64,000 nt of DNA from Asterochloris sp. CNOR1. Lineage: Eukaryota > Chlorophyta > Trebouxiophyceae > Trebouxiales > Trebouxiaceae. A program made the position numbers and the translations under genes. The notes beneath the pieces were generated by a model. That model did no database searches and was not told where the DNA came from. It saw nothing but the letters and a program-made list of their open reading frames with translations. Below, in pieces: positions 32,740 through 44,284 of the stretch. Where the stretch lies: positions 806,001-870,000 of the forward strand of contig OZ017752.1 of NCBI GenBank assembly GCA_963969365.1, in the 5' to 3' direction. Every line of letters starts with the position of its first letter. Position 1 is the first letter of the stretch.

Positions 32740-34502
32740 TCAGTTTTGTGCAGCAGCTGCTGGTTCTGACAGACAGGAGCTCCGAAGCCTTTTTAGGAGC
32801 TTGTCAGCATCAAGGCTATCGCCCAGGCGTTCAAGGGCAGGGTGAGCTGCTGCATAAATGGCCACTCTTCTTTGCGGGCAGTCAGAAGACAGGCGCGAGA
32901 GCAGCTTAATGCTGTCGGCCTGGATGTCAGGGAGCGTGTCGTCCCCCAGCAGCTTAGCCAGGCTGTTGATGACATTGCCATGGCGCCCACAGAGGTCCTC
33001 CTTGAACCGCTCGCTCTGCGCCCTGAACTGCTCGCTCTGCGCAAGCGTGTGCAGGCAGCGCACAGCTGCTGCAGCTGCAAGGGTTGCAGCCTTGCTGTGG
33101 CTCCAACTCTCCAGCAGGTGCACAAGAGCGTCCACGACATCACAATTCATCCTCAGGGCCGCCAGGCGCTCAGCAGAGTCCGCACACATCCTTCGCAGCA
33201 GGTTTGCCGACTCCTCCTGCAAAATGGCGTGGTGGCTGCGCAGGTCGCCCAGCAGGGACAGGGTGAACCTCTCCACCTCTGCCTGGTGCCCAGGCCAGCC
33301 GCGGCACAGGCGGCCCAGAGCGGCTAGGGCACTTGCTCGGGCCGCATTGCTGCTGCGCTCCTCTGACAGGCGCAGCAGGGCCTGCACCCCACCAGCCTGG
33401 CTGATGGCGGCCCTGTGTTGCTTGGAGCCACTGGCCAGGTCCCCCAGGAGGCCTGCTGCCTCTTCCTGCACCTGCGTGCTGCCATGGGACAGCAGCTGGA
33501 CGAAGAGGGGGATGTCTGCTGCCACGTCTTTCTTGACAGGTTTCCCTCTGGTCTGTCGCGGGAACGCAGCAGCTGCTGCTGCAGCCATGGGGAACGCCGC
33601 GCATCGCTGGGGCAGCCTGCCCTGCACAAACCTAGCCTGGCATGGCTGCCAGCATGCAGCAGCGGCTGAAGCCTGGCACCCAGCTTGACGCGCGGACGGC
33701 CGCTGAGTGCTGCTTGCTGGCTGAGTTGCCTGCTGCCGCAGGGCAGCCAGTTCTTTGGCAATGTCGGAGGCGGCCCAGTCCTCCAGCTTGCACCTGGCTT
33801 TGATGGTCTGCAAACTTTTGCGTACAAGGTGGTGCCTGCATGCAGGCCATGTAACAAATGGAGATCTGCTGTCTGTAGGCTGTCTGGCAAGGTTGGGCAT
33901 GTAATAGAGCGCTGCGAGTCAAGCAAATAGCATGAGCACCTGTCGTCTGGCTCATCATAGCCCTTTTCTGCTTCAGTGGGCCCATCTGCCTCGGGGCCCT
34001 GTACAGAGTGGCAGCAAGTCGTTGTGGACATGTAGCAAGGCTGTTGCAAAGACAGCCAGAGCCCGGTCATGCACTGCAACCTGGACCCCAAGCAGACGCC
34101 ATGCAAACATGCCATGCGCCTCACCAGCCAGGTCAACAGGCGAAATGCCTTAGCAAACCCATTGGCAGCCATTGAAACATCTCCGCAGGGGGCAAACTGA
34201 GGGTCAGGGCGGAATGTTTGGCGGCAGGTGGAGCACTCCACTCTCCCTGTCCCCTTCTGAGTGCCCCACCCCTGATTGATACACCTGGCACAAAAGATGT
34301 GCCCGCAGGGCAGCATGTGTGGAACCCTTTCTCCCCTTGACCTGAAATCCTCATAGCAGATTGTGCATTGCCTGCATGCAGGTACTTAAGTCAGGTACTG
34401 GCCTTCTTCATGGTGTTGCCTTCAAGTGTCCACAGGCTGCTGTCAGCTAAGCATTGGACGGGCTAACCTCTCAAAGGGCTCTGCACTGCCCTGGCTGCTC
34501 AT
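32740..34502 (-). CDS. RING-finger plus armadillo-repeat protein, probable E3 ubiquitin ligase
   Basis: Four exons close in frame: 34468-34502, 34125-34371, 33940-33998, 32740-33814; 471 aa. The N-terminal RING (from about residue 13) reads QCTICYEDF, then MLPCGHIFCARC, then VECSTCRQTF, giving all eight C3HC4 zinc ligands. A short linker contains GFAKAFRLL and an acidic EAEKGYDEPDD. From about residue 190 the protein is a helical repeat of ARM type, with units such as LFVQLLSHGSTQVQEEAAGL, GVQALLRLS and AVRCLHTLAQ. Plant ARM-repeat ligases usually carry a U-box, so RING plus ARM is less common. Exon 4 uses the acceptor AAAAG before TTTGCAG, needed for phase. The substrate is unknown. Confidence 0.87.
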
Positions 34503-35057
34503 AGCGCAGACCTAGGAAGCTACCTGCATGGCAAGTTTGCTACATTGAGGACCACCTGTTTGTCCACAATATGGAGGATGCTTGTGGCTCGTGCTCAGGC
34601 CCACCTGGGCCTTACACGGCCCGGAGTCATCAGCAGCATCGGCTTTCAGCCCTTGGACTGGCAGCAGGCGCTCAGATCTGACCAGTGGCCTCAGTCCCCT
34701 CGGGCACCAGCCGGCTGAACACAAGGTCAGGCTGCCACGCAGTGCTGCGCCATGCAGTTTTGGTGCGGAGTATGAGAGATTAGACAGCGATGCAGGCCAG
34801 CTTTGAGCTGCTGGTGTAGGCCAAGTCTGCTGTGTTCACACTGCTGGTAATCCTCTCCTTTCAGTTCTGCGTTACACTGTTGCAGCGAACAAGTGCTTCA
34901 ATGGCAGGTGAGAGCGGTCTTGCAATTAAAGTGTCGCAGTCTTCAAGAGACAGCCCTGGGCCAGCCAGATCAGCAATGCTTGGGCCAAGCGTCAGGCTGC
35001 ATGCTGTAGGTTATCTTGCGCAAATTTCTGATTTCTGTCAAGCCATCATCATCCATC
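34503..35057. promoter_or_regulatory. Divergent promoter region, RING-ARM / FCF1
   Basis: 555 bp between two divergent start codons (34502 minus, 35058 plus). No open frame of interest. It should contain both promoters; I cannot single out a TATA box or other defined element. Confidence 0.4.
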
Positions 35058-36760
35058 ATGGGCAAAGCAAAGAAGACTCGCAAGTTTGCGGAAGTGAAAA
35101 GGATGGTCAACCCCAAGGACACCCAGCCGTGAGCTGCTTGGCTTGATGCTGTGGCAGTGAAAATCTTGCCTCATTACATCTTCCTTGACACCTGCAGGAT
35201 GAAAAAGCAGAAGGTGGACAAAAAGGATGACGTGCGCCATATGTGAGTGTCAGCGGTCCCAAGCAGCGCTGCAGAAACTGGCCCTGCAGGAGACAGCGCC
35301 CTTTCAGTCCTGGCAGTCTGACATCACAGCTTGGCTGCAGTGAGAAGACGCCGGCTGCACTCTTCTTTAAATACAACAGCCAGCTGGGCCCGCCTTACCA
35401 GGTGCTGGTGGACACCAACTTCATTAATTTCAGCATCAAGAACAAGGCAAGTGGCCGAGAGGGAGCACCAGCTGCTGCATGACGTTTGCTATGTGCCAAG
35501 CTTCTGTGTCAGGGCGCATTCAATGCTGCTGGCCTGCCGCCAGCTTGGAAGTTGGTTGCCCTGAGGTCCAGCAAACCCTCAGAGCTCAATGCCTTGAGAC
35601 AGCGCAGCTGTGCATGTGCTGGTAGTCCCTCTTGGGTTTTGTGGGGACGTCTCTTCATCAGTGTGGGTCACGCTGCCCAACCTGCTCTGAGTGGGAGCCT
35701 AAACATCGACTTTAGTACCGGTACCTGAGCAGCTCTACTGGTTCATAGCTCTGTGCAGGCGCCACACAGCTCCCTCTTCCCCTGCAGATCGACCTGGTGC
35801 AGGGCATGATGGACTGCCTGTACGCAGAGTGCACCCCCTGCCTGACTGACTGCGTCCTTGCGGAGCTGGAGAAGCTGGGACAGAAATACCGTGTGGCTCT
35901 CAAAGTGGCCAAGGTCAGTTCTTGTCCTGAGGTGCAACACTGTCGGAACCAGCGTTCTCTTCAAGTGGCCAAGGTTGGGGCCTGGCTTTGGCTGCATCGC
36001 AGCCTTGCTGTCACAAGAGGCCAGCATCAGTGTGTGGGCTGCCATGGCTGGAGCATCAGTGTCTTACCAGTGTGTCTTGTGAAGTCTTTCAGAGTTCTGC
36101 ATCCAGGCTGTGAGGTGCCATCAGGTGCAGGCTGCTGCAGTCAGTGACCTTGGTCATGGCTGAGGAGCTGCTGTCGCCAGTCTTCACTGGATGTGATGCA
36201 GCCTTGATGGCTGACCCTACACTCAGATGCCTTCACCTCCCGCTTGATGGCTGCACGGCAGCCAGCCAATCTGTGGCATTGCGTCCTGTGAGCCCCTGTA
36301 GGGCGCCGGCATCACGCAAGCAGACCTTTTGAGCCCCTGCTGTTGGGGTGAAAGTCAGATACTGCCATCAGATTGTTGTAAGACCCTGCAGGGCCTGCCT
36401 GAAGATAGGCCTGCACCCGCATCGTGCAGGATCCTCGGATTGATCGGCTGCCATGCACCCACAAGGGCACCTACGCTGATGACTGCATTTGTGAGCGTGT
36501 CAGGCAGCACAAGTGCTATATTGTGGCCACCTGCGACCGCGACTTGAGGCGGCGCATCAGAAAGGTGAGTGGCTAGTTTGGCTTCTGGCTGCACGTCACT
36601 CAGCCTACTTGAGGCAAGCTGCATGCCTGGTGCTTCCATCCCCCCAAACTATCAACTTGTGCTGCAGATTCCTGGCGTGCCCATCATGTACCTGGCTTCG
36701 CACAAGTACACCATCGAGCGTTTACCAGAGGCTACAATGGGAGGTGCCCCTCGGAATTGA
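35058..36760 (+). CDS. FCF1: FCF1/UTP24, PIN-domain pre-rRNA endonuclease
   Basis: Small-subunit processome nuclease (family role: cleavage at pre-rRNA sites A1/A2). Six exons: 35058-35128, 35198-35242, 35341-35446, 35788-35913, 36430-36564, 36668-36760; 191 aa, close to the usual 190-200. The start [16 protein letters not shown] matches the conserved N terminus. The PIN core shows [50 protein letters not shown] and [20 protein letters not shown], containing the acidic metal-binding residues. The protein ends GGAPRN, slightly shorter than animal homologues. Intron 3 starts with GC (AAG|GCAAGT). The gene is convergent with the SDR gene, with 146 bp between the stops. Confidence 0.97.
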
Positions 36761-36800
36761 GCACCCCTGTCTTGTTCAATGCGTATGTGCCATTTTATCA

Positions 36801-36812
36801 TTACATTTTACA
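36801..36812 (-). terminator. Two overlapping-context TGTAA signals for the SDR gene
   Basis: On the minus strand TGTAA occurs twice (complement of 36808-36812 and 36801-36805), about 95-106 nt after the SDR stop at 36907. They lie only about 40-50 bp beyond the FCF1 stop, so the two 3' UTRs probably overlap. Confidence 0.45.
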
Positions 36813-36906
36813 TATGGAGACCCAGACTGGAAGATCTTACATTGCTGGCCATGGAACATATCGCTCACAAAATTCCATGACACACATGCATTGGCTGTTT
36901 GCGGTC

Positions 36907-39900
36907 TCAGATCTCAATGAACTTCTGGTTCTCAGGCACAGATATTTTGCCCTTCCCGCTGACAGGCCTGTCCTTGCCCTCTATCTCAGACAAGATTGGG
37001 TCGGTGGCCAGCAGGATGCGCCCCTTGCTGCAGCAGGAACAGCAGCCAGCTTGAGGGTGTAGCCCGACATCTCGGGGGTGAGTTGTGGTCACAGGCCATG
37101 CTCACACATGCTGTTGAAAGGCGCAGCAGCGCTTGTTGCCTTTGTTGGACACAGGGCATACAAATGCTGATGCAGGCAGCCAGGCTGAATGACCACAAGG
37201 AGACGTAAGACATATGGGTGTGTCACATGAGGCGTAGGCAGAAGACTTCAACCTGGCAGCCAGCAGGCTCCTCACCAACAGGAAGGGAGCATGTCTCACC
37301 TGTCTGAGTCCACAATCTCAACGATGTAGAGCCGGGCCAGCGCCCTGTTGGTGTGCTCAGACATCTTGGGGTCTGTCTGGGGCTGCTTGACGTCCATGCC
37401 TTCCTGGCGCTTGATCAGGGTGCACACCCGCAGCTCATTCACCCTGATGGGCAGCTGGGCAGTCTCCACAGCATACTGCAGGGCCGCATGCGACAGTCAG
37501 CATCTTGCTGTTGCACTGCAATGAGCACACAAGTCCACCAAAAGCAGGCAAACCAGAGCCTCGTACATTAGTGCAGAGACCGCATCAACATGCCAGGCTG
37601 GCCCAGTTGGACCAAAAAGAGAGGCTAAACGCCATGGTGCAGAGAAACTGCTTCCTCACAGCAATGCACAACATGCTCTGGATATGCCAGGCAAGTATCA
37701 TGGGGCCCCTTGTGGCAGCGGGTGCGCACAAATTTGCAGCCAACAGCAGCCTGTCCCCCTTGCAGGCAACGCTGCTGGTGGAGGTACACCACATGCGTTT
37801 GCAAGCAGCAGCATCGTAGGGCATGCCTCACCTGCAGGAACATGCCCAGCTGTGCAGAGTTGGATACAGTCATGATGCTGGCCCGGGGGTTCCAGATCTT
37901 GGTACCCACATTGCCGGTGGCTATGGTGTAGCTGCTAGTGTCCTTGGGGAACAGCAGCGGGATAAACACCTTGGCGGCGATGAAGTGCCTGTATGTGCAG
38001 AGGAGCGCTTGACTGTTGGGTAGCTCTTGTGGAGGGCATGGACTGTGCTAGCCAAGGGCAGCCACCTCGGGCCTGCACTCGAAACAGGAAGCCTCGGCAG
38101 CTGGCATGTCAGAGGGGCCTTTTTACGCAGAAAAGGACTGCTGTGACCAGGATGAGTGAGGCTACATGTGCAATAGCAAGCAGGCTCAAGCTCCGTTCCC
38201 AGGCAATCCACACAAAGTAGCCAGACATCAGCTCGTCACTGTGCACAATGCACAGGATACCTTGTGGATTGGTCTGGCCACTAGAGAGGACGGTGACAAC
38301 CAATGTGGAATCTCACCCATTGATCCTCCAGGCCAGCTCAGAGTCAAAGACCTCGATGGGGATCTCCAGCAGCCCTCCTGCAGTCCAGCACACAAGGAGT
38401 GGGTGAGTTCAAGAGCAGGCCACCTCAGAGTCAAAGACCTCGATGGGGATTCCAGCCCTCCTGCATTCCAGCACAGAGGAGTTGTAAGCACAAGGGCAAG
38501 CCAGAGCACCACTGGCAGGGCCAGCATTGCTAACAGCGACACACACATGGGTGCCACTATTAAGGTGGGACCTGTGCAGTCTGCCCCCTCCCCAATCAGG
38601 GCTGCCATGCAATTTACACAGGCGCACCTTCCTCAATCCAGCCGCCCACAGACACAAAGGTATGGTCCACACCTGCAGCCATGGGGGGCTTGCAGTCAGC
38701 CAGCCACGGGCACAGATGTAGGGCTCAGGCTGCCTGCAGCCGGAGGACAGTACTCGTGTGCACTGAATGCGCACACACATACACCTGTGCTCACCTCCAT
38801 GTTCTGCCCGGATCTTCTCCGACAACTCGTGGGCTTCTCCCTTTTCGTGAAGGTTGACAATGGGGATCTGCACTTCTGGAGCATAGTGCAGTGGCTCAGC
38901 AGCCCTCACACTCTAGCTCATGCTGAGCAACTGCGGGTTGCGCAGGCAGCACTGCGTCAGGCGAATGCACATCAATCTGAAGCTGTGCACATAGCTGTGC
39001 ACTGTGGCAATGCCTTGCAGCATTTCTGATGCACATTAAGCCGCCACAGGCCTGCTCACAGTCTCCAAGGCAGCACTGCAGACATAATCCACATCCTGGC
39101 AGGGCTGAACTAACAAACAGCCACATGCACAGCTGCAGGTCCAACAGGCAGCCCAGCAGCAGGTGCCCCGCCAACCCCCCCTCACCACCAGGTTGGAGGT
39201 GTCCAGCCCAGTCATCTCCTTCTCCAGCTTGCCCTGCACTAGCAAGCTGGCTTTAATGCATAATGCCTGCAAGCCAGTGACGCTCATGTCCAGCGATGGG
39301 ATGTGCACCCACTTGCAGCCTGGGGCAGCCTGCGGGGCGGTGCCAGGCAGGCCTGTGCAACACCCTGAGAGGAGTGTCAGGCCCAACAAAGCAAAGGTGG
39401 CACCTCTGATTACATGCAGCTGAAATGTTTTTTCGTGCAAGTGTTCCAGTGATGTGCGCAAGGGCTGGTCTTCGGCAGGCTGACCCGCCCAACTCCACGC
39501 AACTCCACACTCTCACATTCCCACAAGTGCAGCGTGGTACGCAGCATACGGTACGGAAGGCTGTGCAGAAACAGCATGCTGCTGAGGCAGCGCCTGCCCC
39601 CAGGGACTGTCAGCGCTGCAAGCAGTTCTTGTGTGCAAATCCCTAGCAGCGGATGGCAGAATGGCTTCTCAGCTAAGGTGTTTGCCTGACCCATGGTCTC
39701 TCGTTGTGAATGAATGTTGAGGAAGCAGTTGTGTTGAAGGTCACCCAGCACATGAAGGTCATCCAGCACAGACACACTTGCTTCCTTGACGTGCATGTGT
39801 GAGTGAGGCAGTGCCTCACCCGCTCCTCTTCGTTGTAGACGGGCGCGATGACTGCCTTGGCCCCTTCAATCAGCCACTGCCGGGCCACGCCTGCCCCAAA

Positions 39901-40631
39901 GCGGTGCCCTGCTCCAATGACCAGGGCCACTGCAGGCAGACATGGGCATGCTTGGGTGCTGCACACACTGAGTAGGCTGCTGGCAGAGCTGCAGCTTTGC
40001 AGGTTTGCTTGTGTGTAGCAGCTGGCGCCAGGCTACTCAGAGCAGCCCTGGACGCCTGTGCAGGCAGACATGGAGGCATCTTATCCATCAGACTGCCTGC
40101 TGGCTCATTTGCTGCCCTGAGCATGCAGAGGCCATGCCAGCAGCACAGAGGCACACAAGTGTGTGGGAGTGGAGTGCAACGCACTGCACTCCCTGGACTC
40201 CCTGCCGGCAGTGTGCATTGTGTACATGCAGGAGCGAAGCCACAAGCTAGCAGGCCAGCACAGGACCTGCTCTGGCCACCGAAGCCACGCAGGGGCTTGC
40301 AGCAGTAAAATCATTGGACGGGCTGAGTAGGCGTGCTGACATCACACCAGCACAAACAGCATCTCCTGCAGGGCCCACCTGCATCCAGGCTGGGAGCCGT
40401 CAGATTGTAGCGGGTGTCAACCTTCTGCTCTCCTGACTGGGCAGGATCGTCCTGCTTGGGTGCCATCCCTTCCTTGCGCTGCTGCGGCTGCTTGCCCCTG
40501 TCACTGCTCTCAGATGGCTTCAGCAGGGAGCCTAGCTCAGCTGCCAGTGCGCGCATGCCCAACATGTGCAGCTTCAGGCTCTGACAAGGCCTTGACCTAT
40601 CCTTAACCAGTTTCAAGAGAGCGCGGTACAA
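36907..40631 (-). CDS. Short-chain dehydrogenase/reductase-like NAD(P)-binding protein
   Basis: Rossmann-fold protein resembling SDRs. Nine exons: 40379-40631, 39820-39929, 39186-39329, 38795-38867, 38628-38672, 38317-38377, 37832-37988, 37300-37475, 36907-37027; up to 379 aa. The nucleotide-binding loop is ALVIGAGHRFGAGVARQWL (about residues 87-105). Later blocks are HTFVSVGGWIEE (the usual strand 4 region), FIAAKVFIPLLFPKDTSSYT and SIMTVSNSAQLGMF. At the position where SDRs carry the catalytic Tyr-x-x-x-Lys I see none, so enzymatic activity is doubtful. ATGs at 40565 and 40556 are alternative starts; the N-terminal ~85 residues are low complexity and could be a leader. Substrate unknown. 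A frameshifted copy of exon 6 lies in the upstream intron at about 38424-38480. Confidence 0.75.
38424..38480 (-). pseudogene. Frameshifted duplicate of SDR exon 6
   Basis: This stretch repeats the SDR exon at 38317-38377 plus its TGCAG acceptor, including an identical 27-nt core (ATCCCCATCGAGGTC and onward). Four bases are missing near its 5' end, so including it would shift the frame, and the frame it opens soon reaches a stop. It sits in the intron just upstream of the real exon. Confidence 0.85.
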
Positions 40632-40696
40632 TAGAGCGGCTGAGCTTATGCACAGGAAAGGGTCTACAAGAGCATCAGGTGTTGCATGCCGGTAGG

Positions 40697-41152
40697 CTAA
40701 GACCTCCGTTTAAAGCTGTGATAGGCTGTGCCCACCCCAGAAATGCCTGCCAGGACTAGGTACACCACTGCCACCACCCAGCAGTTCTTCACAGCATTGT
40801 GCTGTTGCGTTTCAAAGTCTGGGTAATTGTCAGATGAGACATCGTACCACTCTCCAAGATACCTACAAGCATTGCCAGTTGAGTGTCAGCATGCATGGGC
40901 AGCAACAAGCAATGGGGCAGAATCTGCACAAGCAGGGCAACCCACTGATAGTTGCTCCCAATCAGCAGCGCCATGACTGCCATGAACACCGCTCCAAAGC
41001 CACTGGCCATCAGGCAGAACATAGTCCCTGCACATTGAGGGCAGTGTTCCGTCACCAATCAAGGGAAGGCTTCAAAGCTGGAGAACGCCCTTGCTGGTGA
41101 TGGGACTTCCAGGATCTGCCAGCAGCATTCTCTCACCCGCAGGACCACACAT
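40697..41152 (-). CDS. RNASEK: RNase kappa / V-ATPase subunit f-like small membrane protein
   Basis: 87-aa two-pass membrane protein in three exons: 41137-41152, 40946-41027, 40697-40862 (16, 82 and 166 nt; phases close). It begins MCGPAG, then a first membrane helix (MASGFGAVFMAVMALLIGSN), a polar loop YLGEWYDVSSDNYPDFETQQ, a second helix (CWVVAVVYLVLAGISGVG) and a basic end SFKRRS. This layout, the CGP start and the Tyr/Asn-rich loop match the RNASEK family, which in animals associates with the V-ATPase membrane sector. The gene was too split for any exon to stand alone. It is divergent from RRP15 and lies 65 bp upstream of the first SDR ATG. Confidence 0.75.
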
Positions 41153-41435
41153 GGCTGCTGGTCAGCCCCTGTGGGGCACAGAACACAGAACCTGTGTTTC
41201 TCTGAAGGGCAACCTGCTCTCTTCGGTGCTGGGCTGTTGTTCACGCTCAGCCCTCAGCCAAGCTGTTCCTTAAATGTATGAGGTCTTGATCTGCGTGTCC
41301 GCACAGCAGGGTTTCAAAGGGGGCTTTTGGCCATTATTCATTGTGGAATTTCTTCTCTAGGTCAATGACTTGCTTGACAGGGCCACTTGAGGTGCAGTGT
41401 ACCACTGTCTCAAAGAGACAGCTCTCAGTGCAAAG
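41153..41435. promoter_or_regulatory. Divergent promoter, RNASEK-like / RRP15
   Basis: 283 bp between divergent start codons. No open frame of interest and no defined element recognised. Confidence 0.45.
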
Positions 41436-43745
41436 ATGGAGGCTGAAGTGGCAGCTGAGTTTGCTGACCTTGGAGACGGCAGTTCAGATGGGGGTGAGCT
41501 GCTGACGCCCATGGTGCACACTCAATGCAAAGGAAGTACCTGCCAGCCAGCATGCACAATCCAAGGCTACCATCAGCTTGCTCATGATGTCCCAGAAGCT
41601 TGCACAGCAACCTGTGCAGTGCAAAGCCACATTTGATGCAGCTTCTGTTCAAGGGCAGATGGTCACAGGCTGCCTGCATCAGGTCCAGCTGTGCCAGCAT
41701 CTATCAGTCTCCCTGTCTGCGCTGCAGAGTCTCAGCAGAGAGAGACAGTCCCCAGCAAGCGCCGGCTTGCACAGGCTGGCGCCCTGCCTGGTGCCACTCT
41801 GCACAAGAAGACAAAGCTGACTGAGGCCTGTCAGCCCAGGCAGGCTCAAGGGATGGAGACACCCTCCAGGCTGCAGACACACGACTCTGCAGCCCCTGCC
41901 GACCAGTCAGCCAGCTTTGGTGGGGCTGGGTCAGATGACACCTCAGATGGGGATGCAGACAGCAGTGGGGACAGCGCGGGGCAAGAGGGCCAGGAGAAGA
42001 CTGGGACGCCCTTCTCTAGAGCATTTGCCACCATCATGGCGCAGGACGCTGACATTCTGGAGGTGACTGCCGCGTTTCATGCATGCGTTAGAGACCCTCC
42101 AGTGCACAGGCCCCATCAAAGCCTGCTTTGGTGGGCGCCAGCTTGTCTTGTGCTGAACATCGAGGCTGGCTGCTGCCGCGGCTCGACAAGCTCCTTGTTT
42201 CCAGCATGCACAGAAGCTGTGCATTCAAGGTGACCCCTAGATGTGGGTCCCGTACTGAACGCTGCACCCTGAGTCCTTGACGTAGAGCCTTGTGGACCGG
42301 CTTGGCTTGATGAGCACGAGAATGCCCTGTGTGTGGGGCATTGATGGACACCCGATCACGGTGTGGAAGCCTGCTGATGAGCAGCTGCCGAGGCGGCTGC
42401 TGGACAGGCCTGTCTGGAGCTGCAGAGGCGCAATGCACTGCCTGCGAGTGGGGATCAGTCCTCTGCACAGCCGCCTGGCCTTTCCTGACAGCCTGCTGAG
42501 AGGGCAAGTGCCCCTGTGTGCAGAAAAGCAGCAGCCTGGCAAAACGGAAGCGCAGCGAAGCTGCTGAGGAGCAGGCGGAGCAGAAGACCAAGCACCTTCG
42601 GCAGGCACTGCGGCAGCAGGGTCATGTGGTGAGTGCAGCAGCTGCACTGCCCCTATCGTGCTGTTGCTAAGGAGTCAGATGTCTGGCCATGTCCAAAGTT
42701 TGGCATGCATCAGGTTGTAGGTCGCAGGTGTGCCTCAGATTGTGGGTCGCAGGTGTGCCTCAGGTTGTGGGCTGCAGCTGTGCCTCAGCACAACCCCTGC
42801 TTGGCACCAGTCAGCTGCTTACAATGGCGGTGCAACAGCAAGTCAGCCAACACGTCCACCTGCACAGGGTAAGTGCCCTGGCTGCACTGCAAGCATACAC
42901 CTAGCTGCTGGCTGCAGGCCTGCACCCAGCTGCTGCCTGTAGCACAGCACCCTGGCAAGGCTGGCATTGCCTGTGCAGCCAAGCTGTAACATGCAGCCAG
43001 GCACCTGCACCATGGTGCTCTGACCTGCATGTCATGCAACCTGTCTTCATGGCGCAAGCCCTCTGATGCACAGCTTTGCTTGGAATGTAAGTCATGCGCT
43101 GACCTGTGATGCTCAAGCGCTGTGATAGCCAACTATTGCCTGCAGGCTGTGCTCAAGAAGGGCCAGGATCCAGCGGCAGATGCCAAAGAGAAGGTCCTCA
43201 TGAAGGTTGCAACCAGGGGCGTGGTCAGGCTGTTCAATGCAGTCAGCAAGGCCCAGAAGCAGCAGAAGGATGCCCTGGCAGGCGGGAAGCGCACCAACGT
43301 GAGACCCTGCAGTGGCTGCTGTGAGACAGGTGCCTGACACACAGTAGTGACAGCACTGAGTGAGTCTGATGCTGGCCCCTGCAGGTGGCCAAGCTGAGCA
43401 AAGCCAGTTTTCTGGCAGAGCTGAAAGGCATCAAGGCCAGCGCTCGATTGCCCCTGCCTGGCAGAGGAGGTGGTGTTGCTGCAAGGGGCAATGGGTCCCA
43501 GCCACAGATGCAGCCGCCGGCAGCAGGCTGGAATGTTCTGCAGGACAGCTTTGGCCTGCCAGGTGGGTTCCTGAACTGCCGGCGGTGCCCGTTCTCAACC
43601 ATTATGCAGGCACTGACACCACTGAGTTGTGCGTACAGGCACCACCAAGATGAGGGCCTGGGACCAGGCCGCCAATGGCTCAGATGACGAGCCAGCAGCT
43701 GAGCAGCTGCAAGACTTTAGTGATGACAGTGATGAGGGAGGCTGA
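41436..43745 (+). CDS. RRP15: RRP15-like nucleolar ribosome-biogenesis protein
   Basis: Pre-60S rRNA processing factor of the RRP15 family. Six exons: 41436-41493, 41728-42062, 42524-42628, 43146-43298, 43385-43562, 43639-43745; 311 aa. The N-terminal third is acidic and Ser-rich (SFGGAGSDDTSDGD), followed by FSRAFATIMAQD, which corresponds to the family's FADA-like block. Exon 3 is a basic helix (KRKRSEAAEEQAEQ). The diagnostic core is exon 4, VATRGVVRLFNAVSKAQKQQ. Exon 5 has KLSKASFLAELKGIK and GWNVLQDSF, and the acidic tail ends DDSDEGG. All are in the family order. Nucleolar location is inferred. Confidence 0.92.
42715..42789. repeat. Three 25-bp tandem repeats in RRP15 intron 3
   Basis: Exactly three 25-bp units (42715-42739, 42740-42764, 42765-42789) with core GTCGCAGGTGTGCCTCAG. 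The third unit differs at a few positions and contains CTGCAG, an acceptor-like motif. Confidence 0.92.
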
Positions 43746-44284
43746 TCATGTGGTCTCTCATGAGCTGCCTGCCTAGAGAGATTCTGCTCTGAAGCCATGA
43801 GACTTACCTGACACCCCTAGCTACTGAAGAGCTTCCCCGTTGCTCCCTTTGCACAGCTCGAGCATCTCAGAACGCAGGCAACCCTCAACAACCAACCAGA
43901 GGCTCTCAAGATGATCGGACAGATGGCAATGTCGATTCGCCCAGGAGGGGTGCCTCTCATGGCAAGTTCTCGAGCATGCTGTGCCTGAGGGGTGTGCCGG
44001 GCCTTCTTGCTTCGCTCATTCGGCAATATGCGCTGCAACGAGCTGCGTTGGCTCCTGCTGCAATGTTCCTGCACACGAACAGTGATCTGGAGATGATGTA
44101 GTCGGCAGGAGCACAGGGATGTGGCTGTGGAAGGCAGAAGCCATATCACCTTTTGCATTCCAAGAGATAATGCATGCAGATCTATCATGTACTGCTCTGC
44201 TTTGTGATGAGCAATGCTCTCCATTGCTGCAGACCCAGCAGAGGTCAAGTCTGAGGGCAGCCCCAAGGCAAGCCAGCTTGATGC
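43746..44284. other. Intergenic region upstream of ELIP
   Basis: 539 bp between RRP15 and ELIP, same strand. It should hold the RRP15 3' UTR and the ELIP promoter. No family-like frame, RNA gene or clear light-response motif is recognised. Confidence 0.4.

Noticed and set aside
38166-39029. 287-codon plus-strand frame
   Set aside because: Antisense to several SDR exons and introns, repeats the duplicated exon sequence, and shows no protein family character.
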